From: Candidatus Zophobacter franzmannii
GTDB taxonomy: Bacteria; Cloacimonadota; Cloacimonadia; Cloacimonadales; JAFGVF01
DNA: 20,930 bases
NCBI GenBank assembly: GCA_030765245.1
Contig: JAVCCX010000326.1
Span: 1-20,930 of the forward strand
Reading direction: 5' to 3'
Below, piece after piece: positions 1 to 7,800 of this stretch. Position numbers and translations under genes: made by a program. Below the pieces are notes generated by a model. It saw nothing but the letters and a program-made list of their open reading frames with translations, was not told the DNA's origin and did not search any database. Each line of letters opens with the position of its first letter. The first letter of the stretch is position 1.

Positions 1-101
1 CCTGCCATATAAACTAGGATAGTCCAGTCTGCTGTACTTGCAAACATAGTAATTGATACTAACAGCATCAATAAAATCAGAAGATAGTTGTGTTTTATCA
101 T
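1..101 (-). CDS. Clostripain-like (C11) secreted peptidase, N-terminal fragment
   Basis: The fragment begins at an ATG at 101-99 and runs off the left edge after 33 complete codons. Residues 1-23 form a classic signal peptide (MIKHNYLLILLMLLVSITMF, then AST). The mature part starts ADWTILVYMAG, which closely resembles the KWTVLVYMAADN strand that opens the peptidase C11 (clostripain) domain. An in-frame TAG lies 9-11 bases before the ATG, so the start cannot lie further upstream. There is no good Shine-Dalgarno sequence; instead TATAAT lies 2-7 bases before the ATG, so translation may be leaderless or start unusually. The gene lies 65 bp downstream of butyrate kinase, beyond its terminator, and is probably transcribed separately. 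The family call rests on about ten residues, so it is good but not certain; that the product is secreted is surer. Confidence 0.6.
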   Translation of the reverse strand, partial: MIKHNYLLILLMLLVSITMFASTADWTILVYMA

Positions 102-110
102 AATTATAAT

Positions 111-144
111 CTAAAGAGAAAAGGACTGTTTCACAACAGCCCTT
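111..144 (-). terminator. Rho-independent terminator of butyrate kinase
   Basis: A 10-bp stem (121-130 with 135-144) closes a four-base loop. The one imperfect pair is a G-U wobble when read as minus-strand RNA. On that strand the stem is followed by TTTTCTCTTT (120-111). It lies 22 bp after the butyrate kinase stop codon. Confidence 0.8.
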
Positions 145-166
145 ATCTTCAATCTTTATTTAAGAA

Positions 167-1246
167 CTATTGTCCGTAGATTCCGGCTTCTTCTTCGCCT
201 TTGAGAACACGAGCAGCACCCTGACTAAGTGCTTCCATCTCTTTTTCTCCAGGGAAAAGGAAGAAAGGAGCTACGAAACCGGCTCTTTTCTTTATACTTT
301 CTACAGTTCTGTTATTATAAACAAGTCCACCAGTTAAGAAGACAGCATCAACTTTGCCTTCAAGAACAGCAGCGCTAGCGCCAATCTCTTTAGCAACTTG
401 ATAACACATTGCATCAAATACTAAAGCAGCTTTTTTATCACCGCTATCAATCATCTCGTTGATTTCTATTCCGCTATCAGTGCCAAGATATGACATGAGT
501 CCACCCTGCTTTGCCAGGTAGCCTGTAAGTTCTTTCTTAGTATAATCACCTGAATATGCCATGTCGAGAAGATCGCCAATTGGTAATGCACCTGCACGCT
601 GTGGAGAGAAAGGTCCCATTCCGAGAAGTGCATTGTTAACATCAACAACGCGTCCCTGCTTGATAGCAGCAACAGAAATTCCGCCACCCATGTGAACACC
701 AATCATATTAACTTCATTGAAAGGTTTGCCAAGGTCTTCAGCAAGTAATCTCACAATATAACGAATATTGAGGGCGTGAAAAAGTGACTGTCTTTCAATC
801 TCAGGAATACCGGAGATACGAGCAATATCATCAAATTCATCAACCACAACAGGGTCAACGATGAAGGAAGGTATGTTGAGCTCTTTCGCAATAGAATCTG
901 CGATATAAGCACCGAGGTTTGAAGCATGAACACGTCCCCAAGCTGTTGGGTCTTTAAGGTGATCAAGCATCAACTGGTTTACAGCATAAGTGCCACCTTT
1001 AAGCTTGTTCATCAGACCACCACGGCCAACTACTGCTTCAAGTGATTCAGGAGTAACACTGTTCTCAGCCATGGCTTCAAGAACAAGTTTCTTTCTGTAA
1101 TCATACTGTTCAATGATTCCACCAAACTTATCAAGCTCAACAGGATCATGTCTAAGTGTCTTTGTAAACACTGGTGTCTTATCGTCATAAACAGCTATTT
1201 TGGTAGAAGTAGAACCGGGATTAATTGCTAAAACTCGGTAATTCAT
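167..1246 (-). CDS. buk: Butyrate kinase (butyryl-phosphate:ADP phosphotransferase)
   Basis: This cytoplasmic enzyme interconverts butyryl phosphate plus ADP and butyrate plus ATP, giving substrate-level ATP in butyrate-forming or acid-using anaerobes; some members prefer branched-chain acids. The 359-residue length is typical. Residues 8-16 (INPGSTSTK) are the acetate/butyrate kinase phosphate-binding signature. The middle of the protein carries the second signature (HMGGGISVA, then VDVNNALLGMGPFSPQRAGALP-like residues), and FLTGGLVYN near the C-terminus matches the family's adenine-side loop. The start is supported by GGAGG six bases before the ATG. No phosphotransbutyrylase gene lies in the window, so the partner is encoded elsewhere. 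The gene has its own terminator and a 405-bp upstream region, so it looks monocistronic. Confidence 0.95.
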   Translation of the reverse strand: MNYRVLAINPGSTSTKIAVYDDKTPVFTKTLRHDPVELDKFGGIIEQYDYRKKLVLEAMAENSVTPESLEAVVGRGGLMNKLKGGTYAVNQLMLDHLKDPTAWGRVHASNLGAYIADSIAKELNIPSFIVDPVVVDEFDDIARISGIPEIERQSLFHALNIRYIVRLLAEDLGKPFNEVNMIGVHMGGGISVAAIKQGRVVDVNNALLGMGPFSPQRAGALPIGDLLDMAYSGDYTKKELTGYLAKQGGLMSYLGTDSGIEINEMIDSGDKKAALVFDAMCYQVAKEIGASAAVLEGKVDAVFLTGGLVYNNRTVESIKKRAGFVAPFFLFPGEKEMEALSQGAARVLKGEEEAGIYGQ

Positions 1247-1281
1247 TCAATTCCTCCATCTTATTTTTATTGATTTTCGAC

Positions 1282-1309
1282 AAACTAAGTAACTGCCTAT
1301 GCAGGTCAA
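1282..1309 (-). promoter_or_regulatory. Possible promoter of butyrate kinase
   Basis: On the minus strand TTGACC (1309-1304) is followed after 16 bases by TAGTTT (1287-1282), about 30 bases before the ribosome binding site. The -35 box is good and the -10 box weak. A short dyad (CTGC, four bases, GCAG at 1293-1304) lies between them. This is only a sequence match, and the promoter consensus of this organism is unknown. Confidence 0.25.
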
Positions 1310-1360
1310 TAATTTTATATTTAGTGGCAAATTCTTATCTTTTTTTTATGGGGGAGGGAG

Positions 1361-1587
1361 AGGACGAACAAAGACCAAGAAGGGACAACATGGACACTCA
1401 CGGACATATAATGACGCACAAGGACAAGAAAGTAACAAAGCAAAAATATCTTTTTCTCTGAGTAGCTGTGTCTGCCATTGTAAGTCTGTGTCAGTCCTTG
1501 CCTGTCCGTGATAGTCAGTGTTTCTTTGTAGTTCTTTGGGATAGTCCCTGTTAGTCCGTGCTATTGGTTTGTCCGTGTCCGTCCGTG
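1361..1587. repeat. 10-bp periodic degenerate repeat with dyad symmetry
   Basis: The right half (about 1461-1587, plus strand) repeats a degenerate 10-mer of consensus NNAGTCCGTG. Its GTCCGTG-like core starts at 1484, 1494, 1504, 1514, 1544 and 1554 in one register, then at 1571 and 1581 after a phase shift. The left half (1361-1430) carries the complementary motif: GGAC or TGAC at 1362, 1392, 1402, 1412 and 1422, again 10 bp apart, and near-register at 1383. CACGGACA at 1399-1406 is exactly complementary to TGTCCGTG at 1503-1510. The tract fills the gap between the hcp terminator and buk. Short plus-strand reading frames here have biased, low-complexity translations and are not genes. I do not recognise the element; it could be a protein-binding array, a decayed palindromic mobile element or a long imperfect RNA hairpin. 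Confidence 0.75.
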
Positions 1588-1601
1588 ATTTCCCCACCAT
1601 C

Positions 1602-1630
1602 AAAAAAGCCCCCGACGAATCGGGGGCTTT
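1602..1630 (-). terminator. Rho-independent terminator of hcp
   Basis: A perfect 11-bp stem with a five-C/five-G core (1605-1615 with 1620-1630) closes a CGAA/TTCG-type tetraloop. As minus-strand RNA the stem ends in a run of six U (1607-1602). It lies 21 bp after the hcp stop codon and is one of the strongest terminators in the window. Confidence 0.95.
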
Positions 1631-1651
1631 AATCTATCTAACTAAGTTAGT

Positions 1652-3262
1652 TTATTTTCCTTCCATGATAGCTGCAACATCTTCTGCAACCTGTCCGGTA
1701 GGTTTAATATCGAAGTTTTCTACTAATACTTTCACAACATTAGCTGATAAGAAAGCAGGGAGTGTTGGGCCTAAGCGGATGCCTTTAACACCAAGGGCGA
1801 GAAGGGCAAGAAGAACTGCAACAGCTTTCTGCTCATACCATGCGATATCGTATGAGATAGGCAGATCATTAATGTCTGCAAGACCAAATACTTCTTTAAG
1901 TTTAAGCGCGATAACAACGAGTGAGTAAGAGTCATTACACTGACCTGCATCGAGAACGCGTGGGATTCCACCGATATCTCCGAGATCAAGTTTGTTATAA
2001 CGATACTTAGCACAACCAGCAGTAAGGATTACGGTATCTTTTGGAAGTTCTGCAGCAACATCTGTGAAGTAGTTTCTGGTAGTGTGGCGTCCGTCGCAAC
2101 CAGCCATAACAACAAAGCGCTTGATAGCACCTGATTTAACAGCGTCTACAACTTTGTCAGCAAGAGCGATAACCTGTGCATGAGCGAATCCACCGACAAT
2201 CTTACCTTTTTCAATCTCTATTGGTGCAGGGCAGGTCTTTGCAAGTTCGATAATTTGTGAGAAGTCTTTAGTTTTGCCATCTTCTCTTTCAGCAATGTGT
2301 ACAACTCCTGGGTATCCGGCCATTCCGGTTGTGAAGATTCTGTTTTTGTAAGAGTCTTTCACAGGAGTGATACAGTTAGTTGTCATGAGGATAGGACCAT
2401 TGAATGATTCAAATTCTGTATCCTGCTTCCACCAAGCATTACCATAGTTTCCAACAAAGTGGTCATATTTCTTGAATGCAGGATAGTAGTTTGCAGGAAG
2501 CATTTCTGAGTGAGTATATACATCAACACCGGTACCTACAGTCTGTTTGAGGAGTTCTTCCATATCTTTAAGGTCATGACCGGAGATAAGGATACCAGGC
2601 TTAGTTCCAACACCGATATTAACTTCAGTGATTTCAGGATTACCATAAGCAGTTGTATTAGCTTCGTCTAAAAGAGCCATTGTCTGAACAGCTACATTAC
2701 CACACTTAAGAACAAGTGCAACCATCTCATCAACTGAAAGGTCTTTTGTGGTAGAAGCAAGTGCTTCCATGATGAATTTGTAAACATCGTCACTCTCTTT
2801 ACCAAGAATAGCAGCATGCTCAGCATAGGCGGCAATACCCTTAAGTCCGTAGATTAAGAGTTCGCGAAGTGAACGCACATCTTCATTCTCTGTTGCAAGA
2901 ACACCAACTGAAGCAGCTTTAGCATTGAAGTCAGCTTTTGTTGAGCCGGTCCAAGTAAGTGCATCGTGATTGCTTTCGAAAGGTTTTAAACTATCTCTGA
3001 TAGCAAGTCCTTCCTTAATAAGAGCAACAAATCTATCGTCATCATAGTTTGCATTTGTAATTGTAGCGAATAATGCTTTAGCAGCAAAAAAACCGTTCTT
3101 TGCTTCATACTTAGTTTCTGAGGCAATCGCAATTCCTCTCAGGACATGAATCATTACATCCTGTAAACCTGCTGTTTCTGCTGGTTTTCCACAAGCGCCT
3201 TTAGCATATTTACATCCAACGTTTCCGATTGTCTCTTGACACTGATAACAGAACATACTCAT
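1652..3262 (-). CDS. hcp: Hybrid cluster protein / hydroxylamine reductase
   Basis: Hcp is a cytoplasmic Fe-S-O protein that reduces hydroxylamine to ammonia in vitro; in vivo it is linked to nitric oxide reduction and nitrosative-stress defence. The N-terminal cluster cysteines are C5, C8, C17 and C24 (CxxC-x8-C-x6-C), close to the [4Fe-4S] type of strict anaerobes. Every hybrid-cluster ligand known from Desulfovibrio Hcp has a counterpart at matching spacing: H229, E253, C297, C389 (the persulfide position), C417, C442, E477 and K479. The protein is therefore probably intact and active. Length (536) is normal. AAGGAG seven bases upstream supports the first ATG; a second ATG lies two codons in. 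It follows the cupin gene by 27 bp, probably in one transcript with it, and ends at a strong terminator. Confidence 0.97.
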   Translation of the reverse strand: MSMFCYQCQETIGNVGCKYAKGACGKPAETAGLQDVMIHVLRGIAIASETKYEAKNGFFAAKALFATITNANYDDDRFVALIKEGLAIRDSLKPFESNHDALTWTGSTKADFNAKAASVGVLATENEDVRSLRELLIYGLKGIAAYAEHAAILGKESDDVYKFIMEALASTTKDLSVDEMVALVLKCGNVAVQTMALLDEANTTAYGNPEITEVNIGVGTKPGILISGHDLKDMEELLKQTVGTGVDVYTHSEMLPANYYPAFKKYDHFVGNYGNAWWKQDTEFESFNGPILMTTNCITPVKDSYKNRIFTTGMAGYPGVVHIAEREDGKTKDFSQIIELAKTCPAPIEIEKGKIVGGFAHAQVIALADKVVDAVKSGAIKRFVVMAGCDGRHTTRNYFTDVAAELPKDTVILTAGCAKYRYNKLDLGDIGGIPRVLDAGQCNDSYSLVVIALKLKEVFGLADINDLPISYDIAWYEQKAVAVLLALLALGVKGIRLGPTLPAFLSANVVKVLVENFDIKPTGQVAEDVAAIMEGK

Positions 3263-3289
3263 TTTAGTACTCCTTGAATTTTCTTTTAT

Positions 3290-3640
3290 TTATTTTTTAT
3301 CTAAGATTTGGGTTTTAGTGCCTGGACGAGGGGTTTTAGCAACCAAAACTCGTACATTAGCATCTGTATTATTGGTGATAGTATGAGGAATATCCTTAGG
3401 ACTTTCCACCAAGTCATCAACTTTAACCTGAATTGTCTCGTCACCAACTGTGATATGTGGTTGACCTTCTAAGATATAGAAGAACACATCAACTGGGGTA
3501 ATATGCAGTTTCAAGCCTTCTTCCGGTTTGATTAACAGATGCATTACTTGTGCATCTTCTGTGCTATACAACTGCTTACTCTGAATCCCATGTGGATTCT
3601 TTGCATCTTCTTGATTCATATAGTTTACAATCTTCATCAT
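3290..3640 (-). CDS. Small cupin-domain protein
   Basis: This is a single-domain cytoplasmic cupin of about 115 residues. The first cupin motif is present but altered: the usual HxH...E metal ligands read H46-I-T48-P-V-D51-VFFYILEG, so only one His remains. The second motif reads DDLVESPKDIPHTITN, with a conserved PH. It may bind metal weakly or act as a small-molecule or redox sensor rather than as an enzyme; no activity can be assigned. The gene starts with two ATG codons in a row. AAGGAG-type sequence (3643-3648) is two bases from the first and five from the second, so the second (3637) may be the true start. It sits between tetR (55 bp) and hcp (27 bp), which suggests a role tied to Hcp. 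Confidence 0.85.
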   Translation of the reverse strand: MMKIVNYMNQEDAKNPHGIQSKQLYSTEDAQVMHLLIKPEEGLKLHITPVDVFFYILEGQPHITVGDETIQVKVDDLVESPKDIPHTITNNTDANVRVLVAKTPRPGTKTQILDKK

Positions 3641-3658
3641 ATCTCCTTATCTATATAA

Positions 3659-3680
3659 GTTAGTAAATATTCACTTATGA
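3659..3680. promoter_or_regulatory. Candidate TetR operator upstream of cupin-hcp
   Basis: The plus strand reads GTTAGTAAATATTCACTTAT, nearly the same as the site before tetR read on the minus strand (GTTAGTAAGTGTTCACTCAC): 16 of 20 bases agree, all four differences being A/G or C/T. It is a partial inverted repeat around the central TT. It lies 19 bp before the cupin gene, in the 55-bp gap after tetR, where a second promoter for cupin-hcp would sit. Confidence 0.6.
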
Positions 3681-3695
3681 ACAACTTAAAAACTA

Positions 3696-4274
3696 TTACT
3701 TCAACATCTTGATGATGGATTTCCAAAGGTGGGCACCCTCATTCTTGAGGTCAAAATCACCATTCTTCATATTCCATTGAGTGACGAGAAGCCTCATTGA
3801 GCCAAAGATAATCAGAAATAGCTCTTTAGTAGAAATATCATCTCTAATTTCACCGGCCTTCTGACCATCGTTGATTATATTTCTTATTGCTTCACCATGT
3901 TGATGCATAATCGACAGCATCTTATCAGTAAAGCGCTGATCATTCTTAAAGACTTCTTCAGAAAACATCACTCTTGCTGCCAAGGGATTCTCACTAAATC
4001 TTTCGTAACGATCAAAAAGGAACTTTTGAACCTTTTCAAGTGAACTAAAATCTTCTTTCTCGGTCTCTGTAAGAACAAAATGAGAGATAACTTCGAAGCT
4101 GGAGAGCATAGAAAGTACTATCTCATCCTTAGTCTTAAAGTGACGATATATCCCAGCTTCAGACAATCCAACGGCACTTGACAAGTTCTTAATTGTCAAG
4201 CTCTGAATCCCCTGAAGAGCAATAATCTCAATCGCCGCTTCTACTATCTGCTTCTGTCTCATTGATAAATCCAT
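3696..4274 (-). CDS. TetR-family transcriptional regulator
   Basis: This 192-residue protein has the usual TetR layout. The N-terminal DNA-binding domain has its helix-turn-helix at about residues 26-48 (SLTIKNLSSAVGLSEAGIYR, then HFKTKDEI), matching the family signature closely. The all-helical C-terminal part, the ligand-binding and dimer region, is not assignable to a subfamily. AAGGAA eight bases before the ATG supports this start, although a second ATG lies four codons in. The gene precedes cupin and hcp on the same strand, and a similar palindrome lies before both tetR and the cupin gene. I infer that it represses itself and the cupin-hcp pair. The effector is unknown; control of hcp by a TetR protein would differ from the better known HcpR, FNR or NsrR control. 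Confidence 0.92.
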   Translation of the reverse strand: MDLSMRQKQIVEAAIEIIALQGIQSLTIKNLSSAVGLSEAGIYRHFKTKDEIVLSMLSSFEVISHFVLTETEKEDFSSLEKVQKFLFDRYERFSENPLAARVMFSEEVFKNDQRFTDKMLSIMHQHGEAIRNIINDGQKAGEIRDDISTKELFLIIFGSMRLLVTQWNMKNGDFDLKNEGAHLWKSIIKMLK

Positions 4275-4289
4275 TTCTTACTTCCTTTC

Positions 4290-4311
4290 TTGTGAGTGAA
4301 CACTTACTAAC
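4290..4311. promoter_or_regulatory. Candidate TetR operator upstream of tetR
   Basis: GTGAGTG (4292-4298), AA, CACTTAC (4301-4307) is an inverted repeat with one mismatch in seven, and the similarity extends outward. It lies 17 bp before the tetR start. On the minus strand TTGACT (4336-4331) lies just upstream as a possible -35 box, so the site would cover the -10 region. A near copy precedes the cupin gene. Confidence 0.65.
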
Positions 4312-4562
4312 TTAATTTACTTTGCTTTGAAGTCAATATTTATTTTGTTATATCCTAGTATGATACTAGCCGTTTAATAACTATCTTAATACTTATCAAA
4401 TGCTTAGATTGCTGAAAATAGTTTCTATCATCCTCAAAACAGGATTTATTACTTCAATTTCTACCCCCTGTTGTTAACAAAAATCGTCAGAATAGTTCAC
4501 TTTTCCTCCATTCTTTCTCTTCCTTGCGACACTGTTCCCCCGCCAATATCGCTGGAATTTCG
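4312..4562. other. Gene-free intergenic DNA upstream of tetR
   Basis: I found no coding region or RNA gene here on either strand. The stretch is AT-rich up to about 4450 and becomes pyrimidine-rich on the plus strand from about 4490. Apart from the possible tetR -35 box at 4331-4336, nothing distinctive is visible until the C-rich repeat that follows. Confidence 0.5.
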
Positions 4563-4599
4563 CTAGTCCCACCCTAGAGCCTCCCTAGTCCCTCCCTGG
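4563..4599. repeat. 11-bp C-rich tandem repeat, G-quadruplex-like on minus strand
   Basis: Three 11-bp units start at 4563, 4574 and 4585, with a partial fourth at 4596; the consensus is CTAGTCCCTCC. On the minus strand this gives five GGG runs separated by 1, 4, 8 and 1 bases, close to a G-quadruplex pattern although one loop exceeds the usual seven-base limit. It lies in the non-coding gap between the C25 gene and tetR. Confidence 0.65.
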
Positions 4600-4611
4600 C
4601 AAAGGCCAAAG

Positions 4612-4648
4612 TTATCCACAATTTGTGCATAACTTCTTCTATGGATAA
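4612..4648. promoter_or_regulatory. Cluster of DnaA-box-like 9-mers
   Basis: TTATCCACA (4612-4620) is an exact match to the classical DnaA box. TGTGCATAA (4624-4632) is its inverted near-copy (TTATGCACA), three bases away. TATGGATAA (4640-4648) reads TTATCCATA on the minus strand, one base off the box. Three boxes in 37 bp are more than chance would readily give. However, dnaA, dnaN, rpmH and gidA are absent and genes on both sides point the same way, so this may be a DnaA-binding control or titration site rather than an origin. Confidence 0.4.
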
Positions 4649-4706
4649 AATAATTTCTTTAAGCAGGGCAGTAAGGTGGCACAATGATTTCAATATAAAT
4701 CATGTG

Positions 4707-4750
4707 TCAGTATCAGACCTTGTCAATCTGTGTCCGTGCTTGTCAGTGTT
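4707..4750. repeat. Second, shorter 10-bp periodic GTC repeat tract
   Basis: Three adjacent 10-mers starting at 4721, 4731 and 4741 share the pattern TGTCNNTGNT, and a weaker unit precedes them at 4711. The word GTCCGTG (4732-4738) is the same core as in the larger tract at 1461-1587. Like that tract, it lies immediately beyond a minus-strand terminator (here that of the C25 gene). Confidence 0.6.
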
Positions 4751-4756
4751 AATCTA

Positions 4757-4788
4757 ATTAAAAAGCCTCTCCCGGATGGAAGAGGCTT
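4757..4788 (-). terminator. Rho-independent terminator of the C25-type gene
   Basis: An 8-bp perfect stem (4763-4770 with 4781-4788), extended inward by two G-C pairs past one mismatch, is followed on the minus strand by TTTTTAATT. It lies 18 bp after the stop codon of the long secreted protein gene. Confidence 0.9.
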
Positions 4789-4806
4789 AATTAAATAGAT
4801 TATATC

Positions 4807-7800
4807 TTATTTCGAAATGTTGAGTTGAGTTCCTCTTGCTGCAGACGAAGAAGCAACAATACGGAAGAATTTCATGGTTGTTGATGTACCAAAATACAGC
4901 CAAGAATTCGATGATATAACAGCAATTGGAGCTCCCCAGTTAGTTGCATAAGGATCTTCGCTTGCATATATCTTATAACTTGATGCACCACTGACAGCAC
5001 TCCATGAAAGCTGGATATTTGTTCCTTCCATTGAAGCAGTAATATCAACCGGAATCTCTATACTTGGAGTATTGGTTACAGTCAGAGTTACAGGAACTGA
5101 TACTGTACCATTATCAGGGTCATTTGAAGTTATTACAATATTCTTGTTATAGACACCCAGAGGTAAGTCCGTTGTGTCAATACTGAATGCTATTGATGCA
5201 GGTGTGCCAGGATTCACTGAACCTGAAGTAGTTGTTGTTGATAACCATTCAGGGACAGTGTTATCAGAGATCAAGATTGCAAGGTCATTGAGTCCAAATG
5301 CACTATTATATGCAATTTGAAGTCCGTCAGAACCATTTGAATTCTCGATACCTATTGTGTAATCTGAATCAGAACCAGTGCTATCATATTGATATAAGAT
5401 ATCACCGGATGGATACAAGATAACCTGACATGTTTCATTACCTGAATTTGCATAGTAATGGCTAACATTATCATATTCCACAATAAAACGATTATTTGCA
5501 GAATCATAATAATGATATACAGTTCCTGTACCACCTGCTGAAGCAGGCTTTAAGTCATCCCACATTGGGGCAATTATGTCATCAGGATCAGTTGCACTTG
5601 GGATTGGGTCATTTGAATAATCTGAAGAATCGGTCCCAAAGGTGAGATAACCATTAGAACAGATATCAACACTGCTCTTAGTAGAACCATAGAATTCGAA
5701 GTTGAATGGTAGATCAACACTTACTCCATTATCGTCACCAAGAGATAACGCAGTACCAACTGTAGATATTTCTACCCAGTTGTATGTAGGTCCACCCGCT
5801 TCTCTACTGTCAGTCCATTCATAACCATAGGCATCCGGTCCACCACTATTACGAGTAGCATCCTGGATACCAATTGAGTAATCCAAGCCACCAACACCGG
5901 TATTATTAATCGCAAGATTAAATCCACCCTGGTCATTTGGAAGCATACTTGGCTCAACTGTTAGTGGATTAACCACGATGTTAGGCATTACACCCATACC
6001 TGAAACAGCAACATTAGATGTTCCGGCAGCTGAGTTATGACTGATCACAACATTACCTGAATATTGGATTGTACTTGAAGGAGTGAAGTTAACACTGTAT
6101 GATTCAGTTCCCAATGCACCAACTGTAAAGTTGATTGTATTTCTACTTCTAAGGTTTTCTTTGTAGCCACGGCTTACATTACTTACAGTGAATCCCGTTG
6201 GCGTAGCAATTGTACCCATTAAAGCTGCAGTTCCGAAATTTGTAATAATAAACTGTCTAGCACTTGATATACCTTGAACAACATTTCCAAAGTCTATTGA
6301 AGTTGTACTTAAGTCTATCATAGGAACAGGTGCAGCAAGTGGTGGGAATGTGATGTCATCTACCCAAGCACAATCAGAGCCTGAGCTCTCTATGCTGTCT
6401 TTATAATAGGTCCATTTAAAGGTATGAGAACCGGTTGAAACAGGATAAGTATGCAGAGCCCATCCCTGTTCTCCTGACCAGTCATCCTCAAGGGAACCAT
6501 CGATATAGAACCTGAGATAATCGTAGTTGCCTTCAGAAGACACTCTGCTATAGAAGCTGATGTCACCTGCTGTACCAACTGCTGCAATTAGGTACATATC
6601 AGTTTCCTGGCTATGAGTAATTGCACCCGATTTTGCACAATAAGTTCCATTATAAGCTCCAGAGGATACAACAGTCCAAGGTTGACTACCGCTAAACTCC
6701 CAATCCATATTATCGAAGTTTCCGCTTTCATAAGTTTCCATGATAATTCCAACACTAAAAGCGTAGTTTTCAGAGATAGAGACAGCAGGTGAACCTGTAA
6801 CACTTAGTGCTAATGGGACTGCATGTCCTGTAGGTGTAGATGCTGAAACGGAGATTTGGAATTCAGCTTGATAAGTATCATTGTAAGCTAAAGTACCGAC
6901 ACTTATAGTTGCGTTTGAGATCGTTACATAAGGGTCATTCTCCGAGAGTGTTGCAACAACACCTGTTGCTGTCTGCAAACCAAGATTTGTAATATCAATA
7001 GTGAAAGTCGCAGTTTCACCCGGATCGATGAAAGCACTTCCGCCCTGATCAGAAATTGTATTGTTAAGTGTTCTTACATCTGTCTCTACAACAAACTCAG
7101 GCAGTTCTGTAGTGATGTAAAGAGCAGTATTATTACCAAGTTCCATACATGAAGCAGGATATATGTTATTAAATGTATATTCAAGTCCCATGCTTTCGTC
7201 ATGGCTCTCAATACCAATTGTTGAGTACTCACCATGAACATTACTTGTATCATTATCAACATTGTTGAATGTATTATACTGGAACTTTATAGGACAGTCA
7301 TTTGTCGGGGTTGGATAATAAGTTTCATCATAAATAATAGCCTGAAAGGTCTCTGCAGCACTTCCATTATAATTCTGAACATTGTACCACTCCACAACAT
7401 AGTAATGCTGGCTACTATTGTAATAACCATAAACATCACCTGAGCCCATCTGAAGATCATCCCAGAAAGGAGCAATCATCGGACTTGGTCCAACTGCACC
7501 CGGGATACGCCAATTACGGAAAGTAATCTGTTCTGTTACACCACCGGCAATCCAACCATTTGAGCATACAGTGATTTGGGAATATGATTCACCATACAAT
7601 TTAAGAGAGAATGGCATGTTGACAGTGACTACATCATCAGCATTATTCCCGCTATCATTTAAACCAAGATTTGTACCACTTCCTCCTTCTGATGGAGCAA
7701 TCCCAATCCAGTTATAATCAGGAGCAAGGTCATAACGAGTATCATCCATATCATAGATGTAATAACCATGCGAATCAGGGCCAAGTGGATCTACTACTGC

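Noticed and set aside
1461..1587. CRISPR array
   Set aside because: The repeated unit is only 10 bp, degenerate and without unique spacers of constant length; no cas genes are present.
1225..1603. Overlapping short reading frames on both strands between butyrate kinase and hcp
   Set aside because: They are openings created by the 10-bp periodic repeat; the translations are low-complexity, overlap one another and have no ribosome binding sites.
1569..1928. 119-codon plus-strand frame antisense to the end of hcp
   Set aside because: It lies over the terminator and the conserved hcp C-terminus, where strong coding constraint explains the opposite-strand opening.
4275..4806. Confirmed chromosomal origin
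   Set aside because: DnaA-like boxes are present, but the usual origin genes are absent and gene direction does not switch; kept only as a finding to check.
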